Assembly: GCA_024529925.1 (NCBI GenBank)
Contig: JAFEUB010001421.1
Location: 843,501 to 907,500 of the forward strand
Direction of reading: 5' to 3'
Length of the DNA stretch: 64,000 nt
From: Ophthalmolycus amberensis
Lineage: Eukaryota; Chordata; Actinopteri; Perciformes; Zoarcidae
The position numbers and the translations under genes are program-made. The notes under the pieces are model-generated. The model did no database searches, was not told the origin of the DNA, and saw nothing but the letters and a program-made list of their open reading frames with translations. Every line of letters starts with the position of its first letter. Position 1 is the stretch's first letter. Shown here one piece after another: positions 34,838 through 46,130 of the stretch.

Positions 34838-35598
34838 TAGGGATGGGTATCGTTTGGGTTTTTTTCCGATACCGGTGCTAAAAGGATACTTTTAAAACGA
34901 TGCCGGTGCCTAAACGGTGCCCGAACCGATACTTTTTTCTTCAAATTGAACAATATATTAACTGTTTAAAGTATACTATAAATATAAATAAATACAAAAC
35001 ACACACACTCTGTACACACACTCCAACTTCAAACTTCAGCAATTCCTTTGCAGAAATATGAGCATATTTGCCTTCTCTGGCAAAATACGACACGTCTCCT
35101 GAGTTATTTTATTTTAATTTAATTTAATTTTACCAGTTGGTGGCGGTAAGGCGCCAATTCATCATTTGCCAACCACCACTACACCTCGAAGAAGAAGGTT
35201 TCGCGTGCCTGTGGATGTTGTGCTTATGAGCGCCAGCACTAAGTACCCGGATGTCGATGGAGGAAGTCAGTAGCCTGCCACCCGTTTGACAGATCTTGGT
35301 CTCGTTTTTCATGGCCGAAGCTTCGCCAGAATGATGGAGGGGTTTGTTTCTAAGCGCGCACGGCTCATCCGGTTGTAATAATACTATGAGTGAGGAGCGG
35401 AGGACCGAGGCTATCGTTACCTGCTGCCAGGACGGAGTCATCAGAGTAGTGTAAAATAGTATTTCAATCGGCTCAGGCACCGAAAGGAAGCACCGAAATC
35501 TGCGTTGCGTTTCGGTCCGGTAGATACCGGACGTATAGTCCATATACGGATTATATATATAGTGCCATATTGGCACCGGGTTTCGGTACCCAACCCTA
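34838..35598 (+). mobile_element. Non-autonomous hAT (TAGGG[A/T]TGGGTA family), copy 1
   Basis: Perfect 8-bp target duplication ACGGTGAC (34830-34837 and 35599-35606). TIRs are TAGGGATGGGTATCG and, inverted, TAGGGTTGGGTACCG. The subterminal zones repeat CGGTGC/ACCGATAC motifs. It carries a promoter-like block GTTGGTGGCGGTAAGGCG followed by GAAGAAGAAGG (35137-35198). No transposase frame remains. Confidence 0.87.
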
Positions 35599-35606
35599 AC
35601 GGTGAC

Positions 35607-37077
35607 ACATTCTCTGTCAGCTATCGTATATTTCTTTCTGGCCGTCTTAATATTATCTTTCATATCGACATGTCTACTGTGCACGTCCAAAAGTATACTC
35701 CGAGCTGAACGCTGCATTTCCGTTGCCCGTTACTTCAGAGGCGACCTGAAATTTGCATGATGTCCTCCTACAAATGGCTGATTGGCAACCATAACAATAT
35801 ATAGCACAGGTTCCAGCTGCTAAAGTGTGCCACCAAACCATACAGGCATGTGTGTATGCTATCTGTTAAGACCTACGGTAGTTTGACTTTGACTTTGTTT
35901 GAGAAGGAGATGTGTGTGCATTTATACTGAACTAGCAAACTGTCTGTTCCTTGCCTTTAGGCACATTGTTTCACCAATTATTTTCAGACTTAAGTACACT
36001 AAAGGGCTCTGGCTTTGATTAAGCTATGGCCCACTGTAAAACACCTCTGGAGCAGTGGTGTGACACCACAATATGTCCCTTGGCTTTGGCTATGAACCAG
36101 GGTTAAAAAAATAACAATGAAAACAGTTCTAGTGACCGAGGGCACAGGCGTAACTGAGACAAGAGTGAGTGAGAGAATGTCGGAGAAAGAAAAAAAGACG
36201 GAAAGAAAAAATAATGGTGTATTTTTGCATATTGCTATTGGGGGAAACGTGGTAGGTTACAGAGACAGCAGACTCCACACCCGTGTGCATTTGTTTAGTC
36301 ATCAGCCCATTGTTGCTTTGCATGCACAACACGGGGCCGGTGTAATTTGCCGAAACCTCTTCGCTCTTGTAAAAATGAGCACTGCAGAATATTATCAGGA
36401 GAACATTCATTATTAGGCGCTCTCCGGGAGTCTGAGCTCTGGGTATTGAGCGGTTACTCGGTTGTTTTCTCAGACAATGCCTCGCAGCCAAGCAGCCTCA
36501 ACATCTCCCTTATCTCCTGCTGTTGTGGGCCAACTGCCACTGTCAATAATGTTGACTCATTAGTTTTTCTCCACCGGAGGATATAGTACACCAAGGCGCC
36601 AAAGGTGACGCTGATGGCCTGATCAGTCTTTGTCCTGGTTTTAACCCCACACCGGTAAGCGGTGGAAATGGCAACATTTGCATAATTCTACTTTTCCATG
36701 TGCTATCATCACCTGCATGTCCTGGAGCTATTCCACAATACGCATTACTCCAGCTAAACCTTTGCCATCCAGCACTTTGACTCCCTTACTTCTGTAAAAG
36801 GAAAGAGTGGTTATTATGACAAACACAAAAAATATATAAAGGCAAGAGTTTTGTTCAGTTTCTCAATCGGCAACACTTTGTCAGCAGCTTCACAGATGAT
36901 ATAATGCAATATACAGCTAATACCGTGCTATACCTGTGAAGCTTTACGTTCTGACAAATTACATATTCAATTCCAACACTTTCTCAAACCCAACTCATCA
37001 AATCCTGTTGCTTTGGTCTGTGGCCCTAAGCTTCAAAATATGACGCTCTAGGTTCCCCTGTAGCATCGGTTTTGGAC
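35607..37077. other. No gene recognised
   Basis: Short frames only, some purine-rich (near 36170-36215). Nothing identifiable. Confidence 0.45.
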
Positions 37078-37080
37078 GTG

Positions 37081-37330
37081 TCTTTTCAAAATAAACGTCC
37101 CTGTTCTTAGAAAACATGCATACTCCACTTGCAGGAAACATAGTTCCGGCTTTTACATGCATAGCGTCTTTTCAAAATAAACTTCCCTGTTCTCAGGAAA
37201 TGCACATACACTCGCAGGAAACATAGTTTTACGCTTTTACATGCATAGTGACTTTTCAAAATAAACTTCCCTGTTCACAGGAAATATATATTTTGGCTTG
37301 TTGGATGCAGTGTATCTTTTCAAGATAGGA
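37081..37330. repeat. Minisatellite, about 86-bp unit
   Basis: The block TCTTTTCAAAATAAAC...CCCTGTTC recurs at 37081, 37167 and 37251, with a shortened fourth start near 37315. Units also share AGGAAACATAGTT and TTTTACATGCATAG. Periods are about 86, 85 and 64 bp. Confidence 0.75.
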
Positions 37331-37593
37331 CATGAACAGCAGTCTCCTTGTTAAAAGTTCTGTTTGTTTGACTCGTCCAGCCTCACCTCCAACCCACCCT
37401 ACTTGGACTTTCTCCCTATTTCTGTAAACTGTCAATTGCTCTTACTGTCTAATGATGAAGCAGGTGGGTTCTAGGGTTGGGTACCGAAACTCGGTGCTGA
37501 TATGGCACCGGTTCCTATACGTCCGGTATCTACCGGACCGAAACGCAACGCAGATTTCGGTGCTTCCTTTCGGTGCCTGAGCCGATTGAAATA

Positions 37594-38799
37594 CCGTACT
37601 TTCCGGACTATAGAGCGCACCGGCATATAGGCCGCACCAGCTGATTTTTAACAGAATAAAGAATGTGTACATAGATAAGCCGCACTGGTCTATAAGCCGC
37701 AGGTGTCCCCGTTGAACAGCAAGATGCTTTTAACAGTACCGTACTAAAGTTGTCTTCTTCTATGAACATCATAACATGTCGCTAGCTTCTAAGCTAATTT
37801 TAACATTACGGCCAATGGGGAAATGCTAACCGCGATTAGCATTAGCGAATATATAATATATCTTTGTACATCTTTTCATGCAGACATACTTGCATTACAG
37901 ACTAAGGTCTCTCACGGCTACCAAACGAAAAGCAATGAGGCAATACCAGTAACTGTTGTTGCTCATAGCTCTGAATAGCTGTTGTTGCCAAGCCAGTTAG
38001 CCGTAAATGCTATTCAGAGCTATGAGCAGAGAAGATCAGCTTTTTCTCAAGTCTGCCAGTGGATCCTAACAGCTCTGAACAGTGTGACAGAATCCACCAT
38101 CACCAACGGGTTCTGAAAGTCTGGGATAGTACGAGATTAAGGGGACAGCGTAATGAGGACGACAACGCAAGCTCAGGGGCGGATTTGCCCCGGTTCATGA
38201 TGTGGTGTGTTCAAGGACCCAAATGCAGACTCGTTTTTTACCAGTTTTTTATTTTTTCAGTTTTTTTTTACAGTTCTACAAAACTTGTTCTACAAAACTT
38301 GTTCAAGACTTTTTTGTGTGCGTGTTTTTGAGTGAGAGAAATAAATGTTTTGTAGAACAAGTTTTGTAGAACTGTAAAAAAAAACTGCAAAAATAAAAAA
38401 CTGGAAAAAACGAGTCTGGATTTGGGTCCTTGAACACACCACATCATGAACCGGGGCAAATCCGCCCCTGAGCTTGCGTTGTCGTCCTCATTACGCTGTC
38501 CCCTTAATCTCGTACTATCCCAGACTTTCAGAACCCGTTGGTGAAGGTGGATTCTGTCACACTGTTCCGAGCTGTTAGGATCCACTGGCAGACTTGAGAA
38601 AAAGCTGATCTTCTCTGCTCATAGCTCTGAATAGCATTTACGGCTAACTGGCTTGCTGCTGTTAGACCGGAACCGGAAGTTGCGGTTGTTGTGGCGGAGA
38701 AAAGCTACGGAAAAATCCGTATATAAAGCGCACCGGACTATAAGCCGAGGCCTCAAAGCGTGGGGTAAAAAGTAGCGGCTTATAGTCCGAAAAGTACGG
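37594..38799. mobile_element. TA-flanked MITE nested in the hAT
   Basis: Inserted at a TA that the uninterrupted relative at 35450 shows only once (GAAATACTATTTT), so the TSD is TA. TIRs are CCGTACTTTCCGGACTATA and, inverted, CCGTACTTTTCGGACTATA. A TA duplication suggests the Tc1/mariner superfamily (inference). The middle holds a long palindrome. A decayed second TIR-like repeat (CTATAAGCCGC) lies just inside both ends. Confidence 0.78.
37989..38655. repeat. Near-perfect palindrome, about 310-bp arms
   Basis: Arm 1 (37989-38298) and arm 2 (38347-38655) are inverted copies with only a handful of differences by eye, separated by 48 bp. The same peptide-like frame (MDPNSSEQCDRIH) therefore appears on both strands; I do not regard it as a gene. 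A transcript across it would form a long double-stranded hairpin. Confidence 0.9.
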
Positions 38800-39544
38800 T
38801 ACTTTTTTTACACTACTCTGATGACTCCGTCCTGGCAGCAGGACTCGGTCCTCCGCTCCTCACTCATAGTATTATTACAACGGGGTACTTAGCGCTGCCG
38901 CTCATAAGCACAACAACACAGGCACGAGAAAGCTTCTTCTTCTCCTCCTTTGAGGTGTACTGGCGGTTGGCAAACGACGAATTGGCGCATTACCGCCACC
39001 AACTGGTCAAATAAAATATGTCATGAGACGTGTTGTATTTTGCCAGAGAAGGAAAAATATGCTCATATTTCTGCAAAATAATTGCTGAAGTTTGAAGCTG
39101 CAGTGTGTATGTGTTTTGTATTTATATTTATTTAAGTATACTGTAAACTGTTAAGAGTTAACATATTGTTCATAGTTAAAAAGTTTGAAGCTGTAGTATT
39201 GTATTTATTTATATTCATAGTATACTTTAAACAGTTAATATATTGTTCAATTTGAAGAAAAAAGTATCGGTTCCCAACCCTAGTAGGTTCACATGAAACC
39301 CCGCTGCGTCTGATACAACTTGCTAAAGGGTGTCATGGTGAATAATCATGACACATTTATTATCAAAGTCAGTATTTCTTAATTCTGTCATTATTTACAA
39401 TTCTTATTACAATACAATGCTATGCGATACCAAATTATTTCACTATGATAAAATAATACGTCACATTGTGACGTTATAGTATGAAATAATACTATTCAGT
39501 ATAGCATGATAGAAACATGAAGATAACAAACACTATATATACAC

Positions 39545-40457
39545 CAGTGATTCTCAACTGGTGGGTCGCGACCCAAAAGTTTTTTATGCAGCGGAATTAT
39601 TCCAGCATTTACGGGACTTGTTCAGCGGTGCAGGAAAAACACCGACCAATGCGTTGTGAATCACATCACGTGAATATATACGAGTATTCTGACAAGTTTC
39701 CTGACTTGAGTGAGATGTACAAACACCGTGACACACGGGGAGAGACGAGGAGAGAGAGAGCAGAGCAGGACTGTTGTAGTGTGAGATGTGAAAGTCAAAT
39801 CATAGGACGATTTCCAAAAGAGAGAAATGTCCAGAGAGACCAGAGTCATTAGACTCTGACTGGACGGACTCATAGAGGTGAATTCTTCAAACACTAATTT
39901 CTCTTTTTGGGAGATGAGAAAAATATAATATTGTGGCTTTTTCACTTCACCCTGAATGAACTGAATTTAAAGCTGCAGGGCAATTCAGTGAAAATAAGTT
40001 TTCTAAATTGAATTTCGTTACGTAATTTATTTTTTAATCCAGCCGTTATTTTACTTGAAATGAGAAGAACATGTATTCATGTATTTCTATGTATTATTTA
40101 TAATCCATCCAGTTAAATTTGAAAAATGAGATTAATATTTGTTAAAATATAATTGATGTGTACTTTCTTTATTTGATTTGACAGTTGTTACACAGAGACG
40201 TTACTACTACTAGACTTCTTGAATATAGATATACCCAAATTATATATATATATATATATATATATACCCAAATTATATATATATATATATATATATATAC
40301 CCAAATTATATATATATATATAATTTGGGTATATATATATATATATATACCCAAATTATATATATATATATATATATATATAATTTGGGTAGTGGGTCCC
40401 GGCTTGTCATTAAGGGGTGATGGTGGGTCCCGCAGCCAGACCAGTTGAGAACCACTG
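39545..40457 (+). mobile_element. Non-autonomous hAT (CAGTGATTCTCAACTGG family), copy 1
   Basis: Perfect 8-bp target duplication ATATACAC (39537-39544 and 40458-40465). TIRs are CAGTGATTCTCAACTGG and, inverted, CAGTGGTTCTCAACTGG. It lacks a roughly 107-bp GC-rich segment near its left end that copy 2 (51640) retains. An AT microsatellite with inserted CCCAAATTATA units lies at 40230-40390. Confidence 0.9.
40230..40392. repeat. AT microsatellite with inverted AATTTGGGT units
   Basis: (AT)n interrupted by four ACCCAAATTATAT units and two inverse ATAATTTGGGTATAT units, so the array can fold on itself. The same unit occurs at the same place in the related element at 51640-54631. Confidence 0.85.
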
Positions 40458-40465
40458 ATATACAC

Positions 40466-42004
40466 TATATACATCCAAAGAATATTGTAAAATGGTGACA
40501 TAACACTATATGATACGCCTGTTTGTGTTGTATGATACACAGGCTCTAATGCTGAAAAAGGCTGAGGCCACCAGGAAGGCTGCACCACCTGCCTCCCTGT
40601 GTGTTTCCTTCCCTCTCCACTCCCCTCCATCAGCAGCCCAGCAAGACCTTTAACCTGCAGGCTGTGTGAATTCATAAATGGCACCGCTGAGGGTTATGCG
40701 TGTTTAACAGAGAATATGTGCCGGGTGGTTTTTACTGGATCCAAACCGCATGCGACAGCAGCACAAGATAGCATTGTATGTGATATGAGAATACGGAGTA
40801 CAGGGTGCAGCAGCATATGATGCAATATCACATGTCAGGCTGTGTCGCTTAAACTAAATGATGATACAATTTACTGAACATGGCATAAAATGCGTGTGTC
40901 AGAAAAACATTGACAGGGTGGAGGTGGAGAACTTTAGTAATGCTCTGCCATATTCATTATTTTGTTCATTAGAAGAAGTCTTATAACAATTATAATCGAA
41001 TACATTTGTGAATAAGTATTATTAATTATTAGAATTAAATTTATTAATTATAAAGATTATAATTAGACTGCAATTCCACCACATGTAATGACTTAACAGG
41101 CAGAGAAATAACGAAAAAGAGTTGTTGTACAGAAATATTTCGATGGGGGGGTCGCAAGCTTTTTAATTAATTCCGTGGACCGCCAAAGTACACGGAGTAG
41201 GATTTTAGCTCAACAGACCTCATTGTCTCATTGATGAGGGAAAGTCCCTGCTTTCTCGTGCTGACATGCATATGTGTTACAGAATGATTTACATAAATGT
41301 ATGCATTGCTTGACGAGATCTTCGTGAACAATTAACAGAAGGATTTATTAGTTTAACTTCTGAATTCTTTCTGAAAATCCAACCGCACTAGAGTCAACTT
41401 GGAAGCGCACTGAGACCCTCCTTCTCAGTCAGTCCCGGTCCGGTGGTTCGGTCCTGACCCAGATTCGACTGACAGGTTTCCCACCAGTCTCAATTAACAA
41501 TAAAACAAAAACAAATGATTTAACCGAACCAAGCAGGTTGAAGTGTGAAAGCACCCTCACAAACGTTGCTGCTGCTGTGTTCCACTCCAACGCCCGCACC
41601 ACCGCACAAACCTCCTCTATCACAGTGAGGGCTGATGGGTAATGATGTGCATTAAACGCACCGGGTCGTTTGTCTTTATATAGGGCTAACTCCTATGATG
41701 TGCCTTATGTTCTGATTTAAACAAAATCAAAAGGAAAATGAGATTTTGCTTTGCATATCAAGCGTTTCTTTTCAAGCAGCAAGGTCAGGCTCCAGTGTGT
41801 TCACATGCCAGTTAAGCATAGTGGTGGTGAGAAGTAAAGCTTACATTGTCATTTCACAGCTATTGGCTGTAGCAGGCCTTTCATTTCAATGTTGTACATG
41901 AAAGGACAGTGTGCACTCCGTAACTCTGGCAACTCACCACCAAACCGCATGCATTTGATCCCAGAACATCGGTACACCGGGGTACAGTGTACCCAAATAG
42001 CGTA
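40466..42004. other. No gene recognised
   Basis: AT-rich at 40950-41080. Short reading frames only, and no repeat family identified. Confidence 0.45.
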
Positions 42005-42012
42005 GTGTAGTC

Positions 42013-44400
42013 CAGGGATTCTTAACCTTTTTGACCTCGGGGCCCAACTTTTCAAGCACAAAGTGGCCCGGGGCCCATTCAAATATTAACACTGTATTAG
42101 TTTAACTAATTGAGCTCACTCTTGGTTTGATTTGTATTCAATGACTATATTAAATCCACTTACAGTTTAACAAGCAAAACCCTTGTCAAATAAATGAGAT
42201 GATACAATGTGATGATCACAAAGACATTTATTCATCATGTGTATGTAAACCTGCATACACAACAAGAAGCCCAACAGGCTAACAATTCATGGAACAAATC
42301 AAGCTAATACAAGAACAAATTTAAATGCTCAAGTCAGGCTTATTAACTCAAAAATAATCAATAATTAGATTTCACTACAGAAAAAATAGAGGGACTCTCA
42401 AAAAATCTGAGAAAAAAATGGAAATTTGATAAATAATGTGGTAATAAAATAAATACATTCAAAATAATAAGTTTCAAATTAAATAAACTATAAATAAAAT
42501 TTAAATGAAGTGCAAATGAAAATATAGCCTTACGTGAACTCATATATGTGTCTACCTCTTAATGAGACACTTGGGCCTGCCTCTCAGACACGATCAGATC
42601 CAGTCTGGGTGGAATGGGGGAAAGGCTCACTCTCAGAGTAGCCTCCAGTGTTGCTCTGAGTCTGTTTCGGGCTTTGGTCTTAGTTGTGGCCACACTGAAG
42701 AATCCTGATCCACACAGGTATGTGGTCGTGAATGGGAGAAGGTGTTTCACAGCCCTCAGTGCTAGACATGGGTACTCCTTTGAGACAGCAATCCAGAAGG
42801 AGCCCAGGTCCAGTTTGCCCCACTGCAACTTTAAAGTGCTGTCGGTGGAAACTTCCAGAAGCTGGGATTCCAGATGTGAGGGCAAAGCAACATCTTCTTC
42901 AGTGGGATCCACAGAAAATGGGTCCAAAATCCACATGTGTCCGTCTCTGGGATCCTCAGGAAAGTAGTCATCGAATTTCTCTGCCAGTTGTGAGAGGTGC
43001 TGAGAGACTGAGTCACTGATCTGCACCTGAGGAGAGTTTTCCAAAATGTCAGACAAAAGTGGAAACATGTCCATCCTCTTTTCCTGGGCCACTGTGATAG
43101 AGCAGCTGGACATGATCTGCTTCCATGTCCTCACAAAGCTTGGCAAAACATCTGGAGTTCACAGCTCTACTTTTAATGAAGTTGATGGTTTTCACACTCA
43201 CATCCATCACCTCATGGAACTCTGGGGACATATTTTTAGCTGCAAGGCTTTCACGGTGGAGAAAGCAGTGGGTCCATTTAGCTTCTGGTGCACGATCAAG
43301 TATCTGCTTGACGACGCCGTTATGCCTGCCGGTCATTGACGCTGCACCATCACTGCACACCCCAACACAGTTCTGCCAGTCCAGGCCGTTCTCAGTGAAG
43401 TAGTTATCCATGCAGCCGAAACATTCCTGAGCCGTAGCTCGTGTTGGTAGCTCTCCACAAAACAGTATGTCTTCGTGCAAACTACTGTCCCAGCGATAGC
43501 GAACAAAAACCAGCAGCAGTGAGGCATTCGTGACATCAGTGGACTCGTCTAGTTGCAAAGAGTAAAATGGGCTACTTTTTATTCTTTCCAGAAGCTGAAG
43601 CTGTATGTCTGAGGCCATGTCCGCGATACGGTGACTCGACGGTGTCGTTTGAGAGTGGGATAGTCAGCAGCTTCTTTGCAGCAGCCTCCCCAATCATCTC
43701 ACGGCACATATCCACAGCGGCAGGCAGAACCAACTCCTCCGCTATGGTGAATGCTTTCTTACTTTGTGCCACACGTCTGGCTACGAGGTAGCTGGCTTTC
43801 AAAGCACATTTTGAGTTACCAGTCAGTGACACGACAGACCGTTTCTGCATTTGTAGCCCATTTTCCTTTCTCTTGAAAAATTCCACCGGCTTTCCCACGA
43901 GCGTTGGATGTTTCGTCGCTACGTGTCGCTTTAGTTTCAAAGGCTTCAGTGCTTCGGTTGACAGCATTAGCCCACATTCCACACACTGAGCCCTCGGCTC
44001 TGCCTCGTTGCCTCCGTTCACAAAGCCGTACTTAATAAAGTCAGGGTTGTACTTGCGCACACATTTAGACTTTTGGGGGGGGTATGGCACCACTGTCGTC
44101 TTCATTTTTTCTTTTTAAAAACTTATCCATAACTTTTGCTACAGGCTAGCGGCTAGCTGAGTGTCTTCTTCTGCTTAGTGTAGCTTGTTAAACAACTGAC
44201 TGACGCATTACCGCCGCCCGGTGGTGGGAAGCTATATCGTAACTGAGCGTCTCATGGATAACAGTGATATCTCTGGTGTCTTCAATTGATAACCTATGCG
44301 GTCCCGCGGCCCTCGCGGCCCACAGGTGCAAAACTGAAAGTTTTTCGCGGCCCTCTAGGTGGCGCTCGCGGCCCACCATTGTATGTGAAGCTATTACTGT
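42013..44400 (-). mobile_element. Decayed autonomous hAT (ZBED5/FAM200-like)
   Basis: The transposase-bearing relative of 16389-17363. The 3' end (CAGGGATTCTTAACC, 42013) is intact. At the other end the homology to the derivative stops near 44380 (GCGGCCCACCATTG), so the last roughly 25 bp, including the TIR, are missing or replaced. The 8 bases before the intact end, GTGTAGTC, recur at 44513-44520, which could be the true duplication or chance. The 5' part holds the promoter-like CGGGCGGCGGTAATGCG block and a cluster of GCTAGCC repeats before the start codon. Confidence 0.85.
42559..44105 (-). pseudogene. hAT transposase, frameshifted and internally deleted
   Basis: Three overlapping frames spell one transposase. 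44105-43572 has the start codon and a BED zinc finger (CVECG ... KRHVATKH). 43618-43049 has the RNase H-like core with QLDESTD, GVCSDGAASMTG and WTHCFLHRE. 43146-42559 has the C-terminal dimerisation part ending in QAQVSH. One frameshift lies near 43630. Near 43100 a frame change coincides with loss of roughly 100 residues that relatives (ZBED5, FAM200) have between LLYHS and the MFPLLSD motif, a segment that includes the conserved RW pair. The protein cannot be active. ZBED5/FAM200 similarity is from remembered motifs. Confidence 0.85.
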
Positions 44401-44744
44401 TACCACAGGCCACTGGCTATTAACCTGTCTCCTCTGATTAAGCGCAGCTATGGAAGAAAGAGATCAGAAGGCAAATGACACTGCTGGGGCGTGATACACA
44501 TTATAGAGTACCGTGTAGTCCTGAGGATTTCTTTGCCAATCAGAGTTATTGTGTCTACCCTGTTTTAGGTATCTTGACGTAATTGAAGACTAAACGCTGG
44601 ACCTTGTGGGAAAGGGTTTTAGAGCCGTTTGTCGTGTGATTTATGAATCATTTAAAGGATCTGTTGTTAAAACGAGCAAAGAGCAGATCATATTTATTTT
44701 CTTAAACTGACTGGTCTTTCAAAATTCTATGCCAGCCATTCCAC

Positions 44745-45808
44745 CAGTGTTGTGGTCAAAACCAACGAAACTGAGACAAAGTCATGACCAAGAACAGAGT
44801 GTACCAAGTCAAGACCAAGACTTTGAGGGGTTGAGACCAAGACCAAGGCAATGCAAGAACGAGTCAAGACCAAGACTTTGACAGTTGAGACCAAGACCAA
44901 GGCAGGGCCAGACCTAGTCAAGACCAATGTGAATGCCAGACAGGATGACACACTTAGCAATAGGGGTGTAACGGTTCACAAAATTCACGGTTCGGTTCGG
45001 TACGATACAGTGGAGCCACGGTTCGGTATGTTTCGGTAACAGTAGAAAACTATAAATGCCAGAGAAATGTACTTGATTTTAAAATATATTTATTCATTAC
45101 AACTAACATCATGAAGTTATTCTTTGACTTTGAACAATGATGGAACTATACCTGAGTGACTCATCTTCTGGGGTGTCTTCTTAAGCAACACATAAGCATA
45201 GAAAACAAAAACTGCTCCTTAATGTTATGTAGTATTGTTACTTACATCTTGCAAAAGAGATTTTTAATCTCAATGGGACTACCTGGTTAAATAAAGGTTT
45301 TTAAAAATTAAAAATAAAGTTTTTTTTTTTTTTTTCTTTTTCAAACGTATTCGGTTCGTCATGCGTACCGAACCGTGAGCCTCGTACCGAACGGTTCAAT
45401 ACGAATACGCGTACCGTTACACCCCTACTTAGCAATAAACAATAAAATGTGGAACATGCAAACAATAGGCCCTCCTCAAATTGATCTGAAAGATTCACGT
45501 TCCCATAAAAACACCCACATAAACAAATGAAAATTCCTCTTCATTCACCTCTTTTATTAATTCTTGATGAAATAATCAAAGGGCATGGAGGTGAATTTTA
45601 TGTGTGGGGATTTCCCTTTGTTTTCTATGACCAACCACAGTAATGATGTTAACAAATAAATCAGACAATGCAGTGATATCCCAGCAGTTGTGGTGTTGGT
45701 GACTTGACCGGTCTTGAAATAACATCCTGGGTTGTCTTTGACTGAGTAAAACTGCGGTCGATTCCGAGATGAAACCGAGACCTTCAGAAAGTGGTCTTGA
45801 CAACACTG
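44745..45808 (+). mobile_element. Non-autonomous hAT (CAGTGTTGT family) with nested hAT
   Basis: TIR CAGTGTTGT perfect at both ends; target duplication 7 of 8 (CATTCCAC at 44737-44744, CATTCCTC at 45809-45816). The left arm has tandem subrepeats of AAGACCAAGACTTTGA and GAGACCAAGACCAAGGC. A second hAT (44961-45427) is inserted inside it. Confidence 0.8.
44961..45427 (+). mobile_element. Nested hAT MITE (TAGGGGTGTAACGGT family)
   Basis: Perfect 8-bp target duplication CTTAGCAA (44953-44960 and 45428-45435). Ends TAGGGGTGTAACGGT are perfect over 15 bp. Subterminal ACGGTTCGGTTCGGTAC motifs occur inverted on the right. Inside, 45270-45300 (GGGACTACCTGGTTAAATAA) looks like the 3' tail of a retroposon. 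Confidence 0.9.
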
Positions 45809-45816
45809 CATTCCTC

Positions 45817-46100
45817 TAAATTGTACCGTAAATGGATTTCTATTGTAATTGGATCCTTTAAGTCTTGAATTCTGATTTGGCCTTCACTCCTTATGTTTAT
45901 TTTTTCGCTTTCCTGCATCATGGTTTTACTTTAAAGATGACCTTAGACCTAAAGAGTGGCAATATGAAAAGGTAAATTTATTACCTGCATTCAAAGTTGC
46001 ATTCGGAGGTCAATCTATGCAGTGTTGCACTTTACTGAGAGGTACCTTTTTACATTCTTACACATTACACCAAGAGTCTGTCTAAAGGTTTCAGTTTAAG
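45817..46100. other. No gene recognised
   Basis: Short spacer between the hAT cluster and the SINE. Nothing identifiable. Confidence 0.5.
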
Positions 46101-46129
46101 TAACAGATCCTTTGTGAAAGGATCTGTTA
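46101..46129. repeat. Perfect hairpin, 13-bp arms
   Basis: TAACAGATCCTTT and AAAGGATCTGTTA separated by GTG. It directly abuts the composite SINE. It could be a short terminator-like hairpin or an insertion scar; its role is unknown. Confidence 0.7.
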
Positions 46130-46130
46130 T

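Larger units (their letters stand above)
37472..39282 (-). mobile_element. Non-autonomous hAT (TAGGG[A/T]TGGGTA family), copy 2, carrying a nested element
   Basis: Ends TAGGGTTGGGTACCG and CCCAACCCTA. The target duplication matches 7 of 8 (GTGGGTTC at 37464-37471, GTAGGTTC at 39283-39290). It is the same family as 34838-35598 but inverted relative to it. The homology is interrupted at GATTGAAATA by a 1206-bp insertion (37594-38799) and resumes at CTTTTTTTACACTACTC. Confidence 0.85.

Noticed and set aside
35130..35717. 195-codon minus-strand frame
   Set aside because: It runs across the hAT MITE (34838-35598) and its flank, so it is not a gene.
38059..38585. Matching 90- and 105-codon frames (MDPNSSEQCDRIH) on both strands
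   Set aside because: They are the two arms of one palindrome; no motif, promoter or codon signature supports a gene.
40169..40684. 171-codon minus-strand frame with IYIYIYI runs
   Set aside because: It crosses the AT microsatellite of a hAT and unrelated flank.
44513..44520. GTGTAGTC as definite target duplication of the 42-kb hAT
   Set aside because: The adjoining sequence lacks a TIR; an 8-mer match in about 130 bp could be chance, so I kept it only as a possibility.
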